The notes under the pieces are model-generated. The model was not told the origin of the DNA and made no database searches. It saw only the letters and a list, made by a program, of their open reading frames with translations. DNA of 64,000 nt from Ectocarpus siliculosus (lineage: Eukaryota > Sar > Phaeophyceae > Ectocarpales > Ectocarpaceae): contig FN648430.1 in NCBI GenBank assembly GCA_000310025.1, forward strand, positions 17,478 to 81,477, read 5' to 3'. Each line of letters starts with the position of its first letter. The stretch's first letter is position 1. A program made the translations under genes and the position numbers. Of this stretch, positions 28,855-41,000 are shown one piece after another.

Positions 28855-29400
28855 GAAGGCGAATGACATACACACGCGTAGTAAGGAGGAGGTCGGGAGT
28901 TCGATCCCCGCAAAACATACTTTTTTCCCCAAAAAACCCAACAAATTATACGCGAAATTTGAAATTTGAAATTTCCAAATTTCTCTCGAGGGCATAGGCA
29001 TATGATAAGCGTAGTACGGAGGAGGTCAATACTTCGGTCCCCGGGAAACATTTTTTTTTCTTCGCAAAACCAAAAAAGTAAGCGCGAAATTTATCGCGAA
29101 GACGTATGACAAGCGTAGTTCTTGTAAGGAGGAGGTTGCGAGTTCGATCCCCGCAAAAGATGTTTTTTTCCCCCCAAAACCAACAAATTATGCGCGAAAT
29201 TTCGAAATTTCCTGCGAAGGCGTAGGCATATGATTTGCGTAGTACGGAGGAGGTCGATACTTCGGTCCCCGCGAAAAAAAAGTTTCTTCCCAATACCAAA
29301 AAAAATAAGCGCAACTAAAAAAGATATATCGCGAAGGCGTATGATACGTACGTGTAGTAAGGAGGAGGTCGTGAGTTCGATCCCCGCAAAACATGTTTGT
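28855..29400 (+). repeat. Tandem tRNA-Thr-like array, five units
   Basis: Five units at about 110-133-bp spacing contain GTA(A/C)GGAGGAGGTC, a T-arm/B-box-like GAGTTCGATCCCCGC (units 1, 3, 5) or TACTTCGGTCCCCG (units 2, 4), and a T run. Unit 3 (29096-29160) keeps an anticodon-loop-like CTTGTAA with TGT in the middle, as in tRNA-Thr(UGU). The others have lost it. The A-B-A-B-A alternation points to a higher-order duplication. These are tRNA-derived repeats, probably non-functional as tRNAs. The stretch 29401-30746 shows no supportable gene. Confidence 0.6.
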
Positions 29401-30746
29401 TTTTTTCCCAAAACCAAAAAATACTCCAGGAGCATTTACAAAAAACACACACACACACGTTTAGGCCTCTCCGAGTGCTTCATTTTTCCAACCTGACGCT
29501 TTGCTTACGGTCAACACCAAAGACAACCACGACAATCGAAAATGGCGGTCTACGGCCATACCGTAGTGGCTGTGCCCTTATCCTGCCATGACCTTCCTCG
29601 CGAAAATATCCCGACCCGCCTGTCCCCCAAAGAGGCTCTGGTGGGCCCGGAAGTGCTTTTTGCAGGCTGCCCCCGACAATACACGTCCTAAAGCAAGCCG
29701 AATCATTTTCCACAGCAGCTCAGCCTTGCGGCGTGGCCTTCCGCCCCCATCCCGCACTCCTTGCGCCTCCCCCGCCCTCCCGCTTGACTCCGCCCAACGA
29801 GACCCGCGACTCGAGAAGTCGATAAAAAACAGGAGAACATCTGTAGAGCACCGGAATGTCATCTACGCGTATCCCCATCCTGAGACCTGATTGATTACAA
29901 AGTAGGAGCGTGGAATTGCGCAAGGAAGTGGAGGGAGGGGTACCTCGTCAGTAGGGTCCGAGAATCAAAGAGCGGTCTTAGCCTCCGGATTGTTGTTGTT
30001 GCTCCTTGCCTCCAATATGGAGCAATCCCTACGAGTACAGATGGCGCGGACGACTTCCGTGGTCACAGCTTGGAAGCTACCTATATACCCAAAGAGGGCA
30101 CACTCTAGGACAAACCAAAGAGAACAACCAAGGACCCAGAAACAAACAGCACGAATGCGAAACAGCCCGTCGGGCGTAGACGGCAACATATCCACGCCGG
30201 CGATGCAACTAAAAAACAGAGCAAAGACAACATGTTATTATATTATCGGATTCCGGTACTCCATGCATGTACATCGAATGCCCTGGTAGTCGCAGAAAAC
30301 GAGAGTAAAATACCAGACCAAGGCGAAACCTAGGACTCCATGTTTCCCACCGAGAATTTTCGAGTACATGACGGGGGATCAGGCTCATTGCAAGCGGCAA
30401 CTGGTGCATGTGTGCGTGTGTCAGAGAGGCGAAACAATTTCCACAGTTGTAGGCACGATCCTTTGTCAGTCCCCCCCCCGTAGCCCAACTACTTCCGATG
30501 AAGAACCTAAACGTACGGTGGTATCCCTTCCTTGGCTTGCTCGATGCGAAGCAAAAGGCCATTCAATTGCAGATTCTTTCCAGCAAACCACAAAACATCG
30601 ATCGTCCGCGGTGTAGGAGGGAAATGAAACTAAATCACTTGATTGCCGTATGGCTCTAGGTTGCTCTAGGTTCCCATCTCACAGGGGAGGCAGGAAGGGT
30701 ATGCATACGGTCGATCGCATACGACGAACCCGTCGTCACTCACGGC

Positions 30747-32052
30747 TCAGGCGATGGAGTCCCGCAGAACACTGTGGAAGTACTTGTTGAGGAGGTAGTT
30801 CGGGTTTCCTGTCAGGTTGCACCGCCACACCGGCCGCTTGCTCCCCTCGTCGACCAGGCGGCAGGCGGATGTCCCAGTTGTGGAACAGGCATGCATCATA
30901 TGTACTACGCACCGGATGGCCGAGTCAGGGAAAAACGTAAGGGACGTGCGCATCCGAAGCATGTCCGAACCGGTCACCGGATCGACCTTGCGCTTGTTGC
31001 CAACTCCTGCTATCACATACTCCGCCACCGCCACCCAAATGGTGAATTCTCCCTCCGGAATGGCGTTGCTGCTATCACCTCGTCTCCAGTCGTTGCCTTG
31101 GTGCTCGAAAAAATAGGCCACTTTCCCGAGAGTCGTGCGACCTAGCCCTTGGTTTCCAGCTCGCTGGTCTTCGGCCTTGAGGTACATCTCGACGTCATTG
31201 CCACGCGATGCCGCCGACCGGACCCACGTAGGGGTACCCGCGTCTTTGACCGGGCCGCCACGGATGGTGCCGATTCCAGCACTGACTTCCGCCGGAGCCT
31301 GGCCCCAATGATTAAACACCACGACCGTCTGACGGACGATACCTTGGCCTCTGTTCCTCCAGCAAAAAGGGCACGTCCGCCTACTACATGGCGCCTCCTG
31401 CGAGGTCCTACCACACCCAAGCGCATCGTCGTAGCGCTTTTCTAGTTGCTCGGCGGATGGCAATGTTTTCGATATCGCCTGCTGCCATGCCGGGGCGTCC
31501 AGACCGGTCTCGAGCCGAGTTGGACCCAACCCGGCATCCCACTGTTGGTAACCGTGCGGCCGCCCCCCCCTTCTTCCCGTCGTGCCGTCTTCCGAGGCTG
31601 CTGGAGTCGTCTGCAACGGCAAGATCTTGAACACCTCCTGAAGCGGCAGAGACGGCCAGCTGTCAACTCCTTCGTGACCTCGACCCCGCCTACGCGACCT
31701 TTCGCACTCCACCTGACGGCCTGTAGACTATGGCCCATACCGATACGAGCATCTCGGTGAGGTTCGCCCAGGGAAAAAAGCGGCTGCCTAGCGCCAAACC
31801 AGCAAAATTCAGATCTTCGCCGTCGACTACCTCTGCGTTCATGTATTCCTCGATGAGTTTGTGCAAATGTCCCAGCCAGGGTGGTACCGTCGCCGACCCG
31901 TCGCTCGCTGGATCACCGGCTCCACTGCCGGCTTCACCTGTGGTGTCGTCACCTCCGGCATTGCCCTCAAATCCTTCGTCGCACGTACCGCTGCCGCCTG
32001 GTGTCGCGAATATAAAATGGCGAGTGGAGCGAGTTGTGTTAGCAACAGACAA
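30747..32052 (-). pseudogene. Unknown Cys-motif gene family, copy 1
   Basis: Two minus-strand frames (32052-31690, then 31712-30747) together give about 430 residues, with a frameshift near 31700. The first part has LHKLIEEYMNAEVVDG. The second has GCGRTSQEAPCSRRTCPFCW, a Cys cluster ending CPxCW, and ends with LTFFPDSAIRCVVHMMHACS and YLLNKYFHSVLRDS. The gene at 55580-57038 aligns along the second part (CGRGEPCENLRCPSCW, LVFPVDAIRRQVHIYHQC, YLLNEVHHSVNQD). Function is unknown; zinc binding by the cluster is plausible. 32053-33487 shows no firm gene. Confidence 0.5.
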
Positions 32053-33487
32053 TCACGAGTCGACTTGGCCAGGATGTGCCACGGAAAAGGGAAAGAGGGC
32101 CAACCACGAGATCGACAGAGCTCACCAGCAGTATGCGATCGATACAGCAAATGAATATTCTTCGAAATCTGTGGGTGATGTTATTCATCGCGCTTTCTCG
32201 TCCCCACAGGCCGATAGTGTTGCATACACTCAGCGGTACCGGCATCAAGTGTAGGATGTTGACGGGGGAGGTCGAGAGCACACATCCGCCGTAGTGAACC
32301 GCATCGCGCGATTACTATTACAATTCAAGGGCTTAGGGCGCGGAGGCTGCCCCCCCCCCCCCCCCCCCAACCTCAAATTGAGAGTGCTCATGCACACCTA
32401 TGCATGTGAAATGGCAAATAAATGTGAGGTACATGGCAGGTGTAGCGCACTTTCGAACGCAAGACTCAACTATTAGAAGCGACGCGACGAACGGCTAAAT
32501 GCCCCCCCCTCCCTGCATCGTGCGAGGCTATATCGTACAACATCAGCATCGGCCTCAAGCCTATCGCCTCGGCTTTTTTGTTCTACGTAGGAGTACGTAT
32601 GACTTTCGAGACATTGCGTGAACCGTTCGCATAGAAAGAGCAATGGTGCACAAGAGGGTGAACGCGGCGTCATTGCTGCGAGGCAAGACGGTGTACCCCG
32701 GCAGTGGTAGGGTACTAAATTATACAATCCAACGAACCGAGAGGGACGTGTGCGTGTTTTCGTCGAATCGCCAGACTTATCCCAGCATCAGTGATCAAGC
32801 CTTGTCGTGTTCGTATGCATACGTGAGGGAGGATAGTGCCGACTCCTGCTCCACCTGCCCCCCTCCACGGGTGTTTGTTACCCACAAGAGATTGCAGCCC
32901 AGAGAGATATTCGAACAACTGTTGCCAGAGATTTGAGAGGTTCACCACCACACCACCCAAGGACGACCGAGTGGGTCGTGCGCACGCGAGGCAATACATA
33001 AGCCCGCAACTATATCTGATTGTAGAGTGCTCACCATCAGTGTTGTCCCTCCTAACCCTGTCCCCTCCACCACCGCCGTCGCTGACGTGCGATGCGGCGG
33101 AACTAGGTGTAGTGGCGCCTGACGGCGCTGAGGGCGCTCCACATATCGCGACGTGCGCCCCACCGTTCTTCAACGAGCTGAACGACGCGCCATAGGCACT
33201 ATACTCATAACCGCAGCCAGGAAACTTCTTGAGGCTCACCCTCCGCGGCCTCGTTTGTGCCATGGGCTGCTGTGGTTCAATGAGATAGAGCCGACGGAGG
33301 GTACAAGTAGGGGTGTCGTGTGTGGGGGGGCGCATAGCTTGGTATTGAAGTACTGCTGACATAATGGGGTAATCTGTTGATCCTAACAGCGTGTCCCCCT
33401 AAAGGGCGCCACACTCCAGCCTGTTCACCACGCATGGACGTGTGCGCACATGGACAGGAGGGGGCGCATGGATACAAAGGATAACGC

Positions 33488-33578
33488 ATGGTGCCGAGCA
33501 TGCGTCAGCCGATGGCGAATGGTTACGAGGGCCTAGACCGGTTCTTCAGCCGCATAGCCGAGAACCGAGACAACCATG
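33488..33578 (+). CDS. Possible first exon, unrecognised
   Basis: From the ATG near 33489, the frame reads MVPSMRQPMANGYEGLDRFF and continues to ENRDNH before CAT|GTGAGC, a reasonable donor. The length and coding-like content suggest an initial exon. No downstream partner is identified. 33579-34492 shows no supportable gene. Confidence 0.25.
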
Positions 33579-34492
33579 TGAGCGAATCACGATTTTTTTT
33601 GTGGCCTCCCGCGCTTCTGCAAGCTGCTGTCACAGGTCTCAGCCCCCATCTACAGCAGTACGCCTCCAATCAGCGTGTACTGCTGTTTGTTTCTGCACAC
33701 ATGAACAACCGACTTGTGCACCGTGTTCGATGTTGGGTTTGGGTTCGATGTTTGTTGGAGCGTGAGTGTCCCTAAGCATACCAGCTCTGGTCATGCACGC
33801 AACGCGGGGTGAGGGAAAAGGTAATATCGCCGTTGGTCATTTTTTTTGCAATCACGGATAGGCACGCACATGCACTTCGCCATCGCACTGCTGCAGCGTG
33901 TATCATTCTTTCCTAAGCCCAAAAGTAGCGGTGGGCAGCGCTGGGTGTCGTATGATCGGCTGCTGACCATTCCGCGCGGGAGGTTAAGGGCTACGCAGCC
34001 TTCACAGTGGTAGACTTTGGTGTAGATAGAGGGTCTACACCGAATTAGTCCCTATTATTAATAGTTTCCCACCTCCTCTGTAAAACACGAAGAGTATGTA
34101 CGAACCAAGGCCTATGTATAATAATAGTCGTCCACGGAAAACAACATTTGACGAGTACGAACGCTGGACGCAGACATGCAGACTCGGCTGGTGCTTAGGA
34201 AACTGGATTACAATAGACTATTCCCCAAACTCTAAGGGTCCCGAATGATGCAAACACCCACTGACGTATGATACGAGTACGACAGCACGCCTGGACAATG
34301 CAACCTCCCGATGGGTTGCGAGTCGAAAAGATACAAGTAAAAATTGTAACGGGTTTTGGGGTCCAAAACATGAATCGCTTTCTCTGACGCTCTGAATTCA
34401 CTGCTAGTCTATCTTAGACTCTCTTCTTAGCTAGAGATGGATTCGTTGGGTCATATAATATATGTTAAGAAAATTATATTAATAAAACATGT

Positions 34493-34894
34493 GTGTTGTG
34501 TGTTGCCGAGACCGGGAATGATGTGTGTGTCTGCGGTGCCCCTTTTCAGGTGCGTCCGCCAAACTCCGTCCAGAAAATAAGCGCTTTGCTCTTTATTTGC
34601 CATGAAACAAAAGTGACGCCAAATACCAACGGCGGAGACCTGCCAGAAAAACACCGCTGGAAAACAATATCGTGTCAGTTCTGTCCCAAAGGTCGCCTCG
34701 GACGAACAAACACCTACTACCAATGTTGCGCAAATGGCCTTAGACAGAAAGATGCCCGATTCTCAACGTTCCACAGACCACCTCGGGCAATCCATAGCCA
34801 TTCGTATGGCATTCAGATTGCACGATGGATCTTGAGCGTGCGGACCCTCACCTGCAGTTTCCCATGCTTTCGGAACAGACGGGCATCGTTCTGA
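34493..34894 (+). pseudogene. Cys-rich fragment, possibly transposase C-terminus
   Basis: A 133-codon frame contains ALLFICHETKVTPN, then HRWKTISCQFCPKGRLGRTN and YYQCCANG. The C-x2-C, basic stretch, aromatic-x-C-C order recalls the C-terminal Cys-rich domain of piggyBac-type transposases, but the last Cys pair is misplaced and the catalytic part is absent. A degraded fragment is the best reading, with low confidence. Confidence 0.25.
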
Positions 34895-35209
34895 CGTCTC
34901 AATGCTATGTACAGCAGTAGTCCCTAAGTCCCTAACACGAACTTCAACTTTGCAATGGGCATTGGTAAAGTACACTCAAGCGATAGATGCATTCGTACTT
35001 TTTCTTCTTTTCTTGTACTGGACTATTTTGTTTGTTGTACACGTAACAAAAATCCAAAGTTTCCATGATCGGTGCGTTGTTTTTTTCTCAGCGTCGTGCA
35101 ATCGCTCGCCCCACCCTCGACGCCCCTCCTCCACACAACATTCTCTCTCCTTTCCCTCAACCCTTCACTTCCGAATTCCTCACCTTTCCTTTTCGGTACG
35201 TCTCATCCG

Positions 35210-35452
35210 ATGGGCGGTGGCAGCAGCAGCTCGGGGCGTGCCCGCTTGCCGCTCGGGGACCTCGGCAACGCGGGCTCCAACGCTGTCCGCGGCCGCTCCA
35301 AGAACAGAGCAACCTCCCGGAAGTACACCGAGGATGCTCCCATCCGAGCAAGCGCAGCTCTTCCACAAGCCACAGGCAGAGGCTACGGTCCACAACGGCA
35401 AGCGCCGAGAACTCGGACCCCGTGGGGAGCGCCATCGCCCTCGTCATGGTGC
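35210..35452 (+). CDS. First exon of an unknown gene with D-box-like N-terminus
   Basis: ATG at 35210 begins MGGGSSSSGRARLPLGDLGN. The core RARLPLGDLGN resembles the destruction-box region of B-type cyclins and other APC/C substrates. Coding quality then moves one frame near 35340 (SEQAQLFHKPQAEATVHNGK) and ends at CATG|GTGCGT. A frameshift is therefore likely, by mutation or error. The next exons would fall near or inside the assembly gap. A cyclin is only one guess, and no cyclin box is present in the window. Confidence 0.3.
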
Positions 35453-35664
35453 GTAATGTTTATCGTTTGCTTCGCCGATGAACGTATGTTGCCTTTAGTG
35501 TGTGTTGATTGCCGAGTGTTTCCCGAGCGTCGTGGGGTTACCCAGCCTCCTTCGTGTGCCATGGACCAACCGCATGAAATTTTCTGTGCTCTTTTGTGCC
35601 GAACAACCCTCACCATTGTTCGCGTTCATGCCAGCTGGATGGCTTCTCTTGGCCCCTCCAACCC

Positions 35665-36034
35665 NNNNNNNNNNNNNNNNNNNNNNNNNNNNNNNNNNNN
35701 NNNNNNNNNNNNNNNNNNNNNNNNNNNNNNNNNNNNNNNNNNNNNNNNNNNNNNNNNNNNNNNNNNNNNNNNNNNNNNNNNNNNNNNNNNNNNNNNNNNN
35801 NNNNNNNNNNNNNNNNNNNNNNNNNNNNNNNNNNNNNNNNNNNNNNNNNNNNNNNNNNNNNNNNNNNNNNNNNNNNNNNNNNNNNNNNNNNNNNNNNNNN
35901 NNNNNNNNNNNNNNNNNNNNNNNNNNNNNNNNNNNNNNNNNNNNNNNNNNNNNNNNNNNNNNNNNNNNNNNNNNNNNNNNNNNNNNNNNNNNNNNNNNNN
36001 NNNNNNNNNNNNNNNNNNNNNNNNNNNNNNNNNN
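35665..36034. other. Assembly gap (370 N)
   Basis: A run of N interrupts the sequence just after the exon-like region and before C-rich homopolymers. ORFs drawn across it are artefacts. Confidence 0.99.
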
Positions 36035-38927
36035 TGCTTTTGGACCCCCCCCCTTGGTTCCCCCCCCCCCCCCACCCGATGTTTACCATCGCGGTTGGGT
36101 TCTCGTCGCTCGGCAGATATGTAAAAAAGTCATTTCACTTCGTGAACTCGGCAACCAGTTTACCGTTTTTTTTTACCTCTGTTTCTTTATTGGCGGTAAC
36201 CATGAATGGTGGTCGAGTAGATTGTGTTGTGCGGGGTCGAGAACCCTCACTCCCCGCAAAGGCGATAATCTTGTGTTAAATCGGTCAAGCACCCTCGAGG
36301 CAGTTACACAGTGCTTACAAATGTCTCTGGAAGAGAAAGCACCAGAAACAAGATCGAGTCATACGCAGCAGTCATCCATGCGCAAGGAAGTTAGCGAAGA
36401 TGCCGAACACCCTTAGCAGGATGCAGCGCACCCTTCATGCGACGCGCCGAATACCTCGCCGCTTCGCGCGTGGTGATGTGAGAGTCTGGTCCGGTGAGAA
36501 CCTGGCGTGCTCCGTCCCGGCTCTGTAGGGATGCAAGGTCAATGGCCTAACGACTACGGCATGCACGACAATGAGTACACCCCCACCCCCTCACCCCCTC
36601 GCTCACGTCGTTGGATCTTTCCTTCTTGTACGGGAAGGGGTTGGATTTTCTTGCTAGTGTTTTAGCGTGCTCTCACTCACTCTCCATGGGAGCAACTCCC
36701 CCCTTTTCTCACGTTGCCTTTCTTATTTTCAAAAACATCGCCTGACCTTGTAAAGCATCAAGACGCGGTCACTTTCGGCCAACATACCCACTGCCGCGAA
36801 GGGTTTCCTCAAGAAGTCCAAGGACTGGCCTGAAGCTCTGAAGCTACAAGTAAGGTCAGCCTGCTCAAGGCCCAAAACCTGCGGGTGCGTCTTTGGTGTG
36901 TCACTCTCTCGTGCGCTTGAGGCATCAAATCGAAAGTTGTCCCGGTTAGATGTAGCAAGCTCGTTTCGAATGGCCCTTCATCTGCCGAGTTTTCGGAAGC
37001 AGCATGTCGCAGCAGTTTGACCCCCCGTTGCACGTGGCGCTCCACACCCCATTGACCACCCTCCCCCCTCCCACCATATGCTACAGTTCTACGCTGGGCC
37101 GGCTGCGACAAGGGAGGCCACCAAGGGAGATACTACCGCCATAAGCGCCATTCTTCATCTGGTCTTCTAGTACTCGCCGGTGTTCGCAGCCAACCCGAGC
37201 TGGCGCGCCTCGGCTTCTCTCGAGGAATATCCCATCCTCAAGATGGCCTACAGGGTGTATCGGGCCCGCGGAGGCGTGTCAAATGCACGCATGTTTGTCG
37301 GTGAGGCCATTTGTTGTGCACATTGCGTATGCATAGGTATGATTGATAGACGTGAAGCTGAGAAGCTTGGGATGCCTTGATAGCCCCAGTTGTGGAATGG
37401 AATGATCCGGCTTGTCACCCGCACGAGCAAAGCATGTATAGCCCACACGAGTATACGAGCAGATATACTCGACAGTCAGCGTAACCCTAATGCGGATTCT
37501 CTTGCTTCTCGTTTTTTTACCACAGGCAAGCTTGGCAAAAACCTGGCCGCCACGTGGTAGGAGTGCCACAAGCATGTCCGGATCAAGGTGTGCAAGCTCA
37601 CCCTCCAGGCGGCCCGGTGCGTCGAGGCCGACGTCAAGGAGGGCGATGCGCCCTAACCTAACGGCACGCAACCTGGCGAAGGCTTCTCGAAGGTCTCTCC
37701 GCAAATTGGTACGTACAACTCTTGTCCAACGCTGGCCCTAATCTTTCTAGACGGTACTCCACTGCTTGACGACATCGCAACAAAACGATGGTGACTAGGG
37801 ACAAATCCTAACCCAGAGCCCCCCCCCCCCCCCATATGTAACAAAATTAAGCGTTGCCCGGGGCCTTCGTGATGGCACAAATGTAGGACTGTGTTTCGGT
37901 TTGATGCTTGTGAGCGAGCCTGACTCGGATACAGCGGTGTGGCCAGTAAACGTCACTCTAGTCAAGTCTAACTTGTCTGTTTGCGTCTCTTGGGCGAGGG
38001 GATCTGTTTACATGGGTCGCGGTGGTGCCTAACTGTTTGTCCGAGCCATGTTTGGGGCACTTAGATTTCAGCTCTTTGGACCGGTTTGCACAGAGGATAG
38101 CAGCGTATCGGTCGTGTCGCTTTCTTTTCTGGCACTCGAGGCAACGTGGGGTGTTCACTCCATCCCGCAAGACTCGATGTCAACAGCGTCTAGCGTCCTC
38201 TTCCCCTGCATACCGCCGTCCTGTGTGTCGTCTACAGCCTGATGAGATGAAGACCGCGCTAGCCTGTATGGCCCTGGCTCCGGTGCTTTCACCGGCCAAG
38301 CACTACGCCACCGCTCTCGGCGGCTCCGGGACCCCTTCTCTCGGGACGCAAGTACCTTGGCACGACGTCTTCGGCTGCTCGGAGTATCTTTTTTATGACA
38401 TGGCGAGTTGGGCATGTGCTGAGAGCGATTCCGAGCCGAAGTTTTGCGTGACGATGGTCTGTTTTGGTCCCTCCGAATATGCAGGATGCTGGCCCGGTTT
38501 GAGTTCCAATGTTCGCCTTCTCCACCTTAGTTCGCTGGCATTTGCTTGCTGCGACTCGTATTGCTCGTGTGTTTTTTGACACGGTTGCTCCGCCTCGTCG
38601 AGACAGGTGTAGTCCGGGTTGTCTCGGCCTCCGCGTGACTTGATAGAAGCAGATCCAAGTCACTTTGGGGAGATCGCCGCACTGCTCACTATCGCCTTCA
38701 GACTTGTAGCCAAACTATTCGTGGAACATAGCCTTCGCCCGAAATCAAAGCTGCTCCTTGCCGATGTTGTCTTCAGGCATATTGTACTGTAGCTAAACGG
38801 ACGTGGTGTCGTTATTAGGTCTCCAGTGCTTTGCTGTACTTTGTGCCCGGTTGTTCGGTCGTTTGGCGAGGTCATCGTTTGGGTCATCCATCCCACCCTT
38901 CTCCCCCGTGGATAAAACTGGTCGCAG

Positions 38928-39160
38928 GTCATTCTCCCCCTCGCCAAGGAGTTTCTGGACGAGATTGGCGCGCAGCTCGCGTCAGCGGTTAGCGTCTACC
39001 GGCGATCCCAGGGAGGGGATGACTCCGAGTCCGACGAGGATGACGGCACCGAAGACCCACCGGGCTTCAACACCCGTCGCACCATCCGGGAGCTGATCAA
39101 GACGAAGGGAAAGCTTCCTCCGGGCGGCGGCGACAAGCACCACAAGGCCTTCCTCGCGCG
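38928..39160 (+). CDS. Best-preserved exon of the 36.8-39.7 kb gene
   Basis: After ACTGGTCGCAG the exon reads VILPLAKEFLDEIGAQLASA, then an acidic DDSESDEDDGTEDPPGF and RRTIRELIKTKGKLPPGGGD, ending CGCG|GTAAGA. It starts in phase 0 and leaves two bases, matching the next exon. No domain is recognised. The basic and acidic alternation suggests a nuclear or nucleic-acid-associated protein, but that is a guess. Confidence 0.5.
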
Positions 39161-39411
39161 GTAAGACTCCCTCGAACCTTGTTGCCTCTGTTACTTTTCG
39201 TAGTCTGTTGTTGAGCAAGTGCGTGTTGACACTCGTGGTAGCGGACGGTTATCACGAGGTAGTTTTTAAGTCGTGTATGTCCTGCGCCTTCATCCAAGAG
39301 TGCAGCGGTGCAGCAACCGCAGACTTGTCCTTCCGCAACTAGATTTTTCGGCTCAGCATTCTTACCGCTGACTCTTCTTCGGTTGCCTCGCCCAACCCAT
39401 ATGCATCACAG

Positions 39412-39728
39412 GTTTAAGGTCATTATGCTCGACTTAGTCCAGGAAGCTCGGGGCGAACTGCCGGCAGCTAACGAATGCTCGCTGGAAGTCGCCGAGGATT
39501 TTTTTTCCTTACAACTACACCAACGGCGTTCTGGGTGGCGACGACGCTGGCGGTGACGCTGGCGGTGACGCTAACGCTGACGCTGATGCCTACGCTGGCG
39601 CTGGCGCTGGCGGCGACGACGAGGAGGGCAGCGATGAAGGGTCCGTCCAGAACGACCAGGAGAACGCCGACACCGAGTCGGAGTACGAGGAAGGGACGGG
39701 TGCCGGCGACACTGAGACGGAGCACTAG
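39412..39728 (+). CDS. Last exon of the 36.8-39.7 kb gene
   Basis: After GCATCACAG the exon reads FKVIMLDLVQEARGELPAAN and ECSLEVAEDFF. A shift in a T8 run then leads to YNYTNGVLGGDDAGG and an Asp/Ala/Gly/Glu-rich tail encoded by GGCGGTGACGCT-type repeats, ending DTETEH-stop at 39726-39728. The shift sits in a homopolymer and could be a sequencing error. Confidence 0.45.
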
Positions 39729-40249
39729 AAGATTCATCTAGGCGAGAACCGATGTTGTCTTGTGCAGTGCATCCTGTTCGTTCAACTTGTTTTTCCACAG
39801 TGGCTGTAGAAAGGTACGTAGGGTGTCTCGAGGTGTCTCAAGGCTAGGAGGTTGGGTATGTGCATTCGTTGGCGATTATTTGCTTCGCAACGACCTTTAG
39901 TTCAGTGTATTCCAACTCTTCAATTTCGCGAGACAAGAATAATCCTTTGGAGCTTTTGGGTGGCTGACGACACCAGTTATTGACAGTACTGTACCCTTGA
40001 GTATGCTACATATGTAACACATTTCCACTGGAGTATGTTTGAACTTCCCGAGTTCTTTGGTAGCCCAAGGCCAAGCCCTTAATCGACACTTTTGTTCACG
40101 GTGATCGGCCGACCGTCTGTAAAACCCTGTCGTTTCTACTCAAAACCAAATGGGCCGATCGATGACACCGTCCCCGGTTTGCTTGTTTTGAACTGCCTGA
40201 ATGTTTTTCAGTCACGTGAGGGAAGAGTTAACGTCAGCGCGACAACGGC

Positions 40250-41000
40250 GTGGCGAACATATTCTTCAAAAGCCCGGCGAGGCGACCGGCGTGTGTTTCT
40301 TCCGTTCTCTGGCATCGGTCTGGCGCTACCGTCGCGGCACTTTTTTTCGACGGGTGGGGAAGGGGAGCATGTAAATATACGCCCTATGCTTTTTGTGTTT
40401 TCGGTCAATATCCAGACTATATCGTATGTGCGGACGGAATGGGGTTGACGATGGCCTGCGCCGTTGCTTGTTTGCGTTGCGGAAAGTTCAATTGTTCGGG
40501 TGGTACAGGTTGGTCGGGATTTTGTGTGGAGCCTGGGTGAGTTGGGGAAAGTGGGCCAGGGAGGGCGGCTTGGGGGGGGAAGGCTGCAGCTTTAAGGTTG
40601 TTGACGGTTGTTGAAAGCTTCAACCTCGGGCGTTGACTTGAAGCCCGCGTTAGCGACCGCCGTTTTTTTCGATTCGCTGGCATCCGTGACGTGCTCACAC
40701 GTCGCCGAAGGGGCACGATTGAGGTCGTTTTGTCAAGGCCAACTGCTGTGTTTATTTTTTTTTTCTTGGGTAGTCGGTCAATCTCCGGACCGTATAGTAA
40801 ATGCGGAGAAGTTTCTACGGGGGCGTGTTTCCTCACTCGTACCGACTTTAGTAAAATAAACTTTTGTTCTTCTCTTGGCTTCCTTGGTGCAATTGCTTGT
40901 TTGTGCGGGAGGTCGAGAAGTGGTGAGCCGGTCGAAAAACTTGTGTGGAGCCGCTCATGGCTGTGTGGGGCTAGGTATGCATGTTATTTTTTTTTGTACG
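40250..41000 (+). repeat. Diverged tandem duplication, unit about 380-400 bp
   Basis: GGTCAATATCCAGACTATAT is echoed by GGTCAATCTCCGGACCGTAT, and both are followed by TGCGGA, GCTTGTTTG and TTGTGTGGAGCC in the same order. The two halves are strongly diverged. No gene is supportable between 39729 and 41560. Confidence 0.35.

Larger units (their letters stand above)
36755..39728 (+). pseudogene. Multi-exon unknown gene with intact splice sites but in-frame stops
   Basis: Successive exon-like segments at about 36755-36849, 37087-37300, 37526-37708, 38238-38351, 38928-39160 and 39412-39728 each have AG before and GT after. Joining phases agree at four of the five junctions: LQ/FYAG, VG/KLGK, GTQ/VILP and AR/FKV. 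Stops interrupt it at 37168-37170, 37558-37560 and 37654-37656, and a T8 run near 39499-39506 shifts the last exon. The C-terminus is strongly acidic (DADAYAGAGAGGDDEEG...). Neither the fold nor the function is recognised. Preserved splice phase with several stops suggests a fairly recent decay, or a poor assembly. Confidence 0.5.

Noticed and set aside
35502-36416. Long ORFs across the N run
   Set aside because: They consist mostly of unknown bases; their openness is an artefact.
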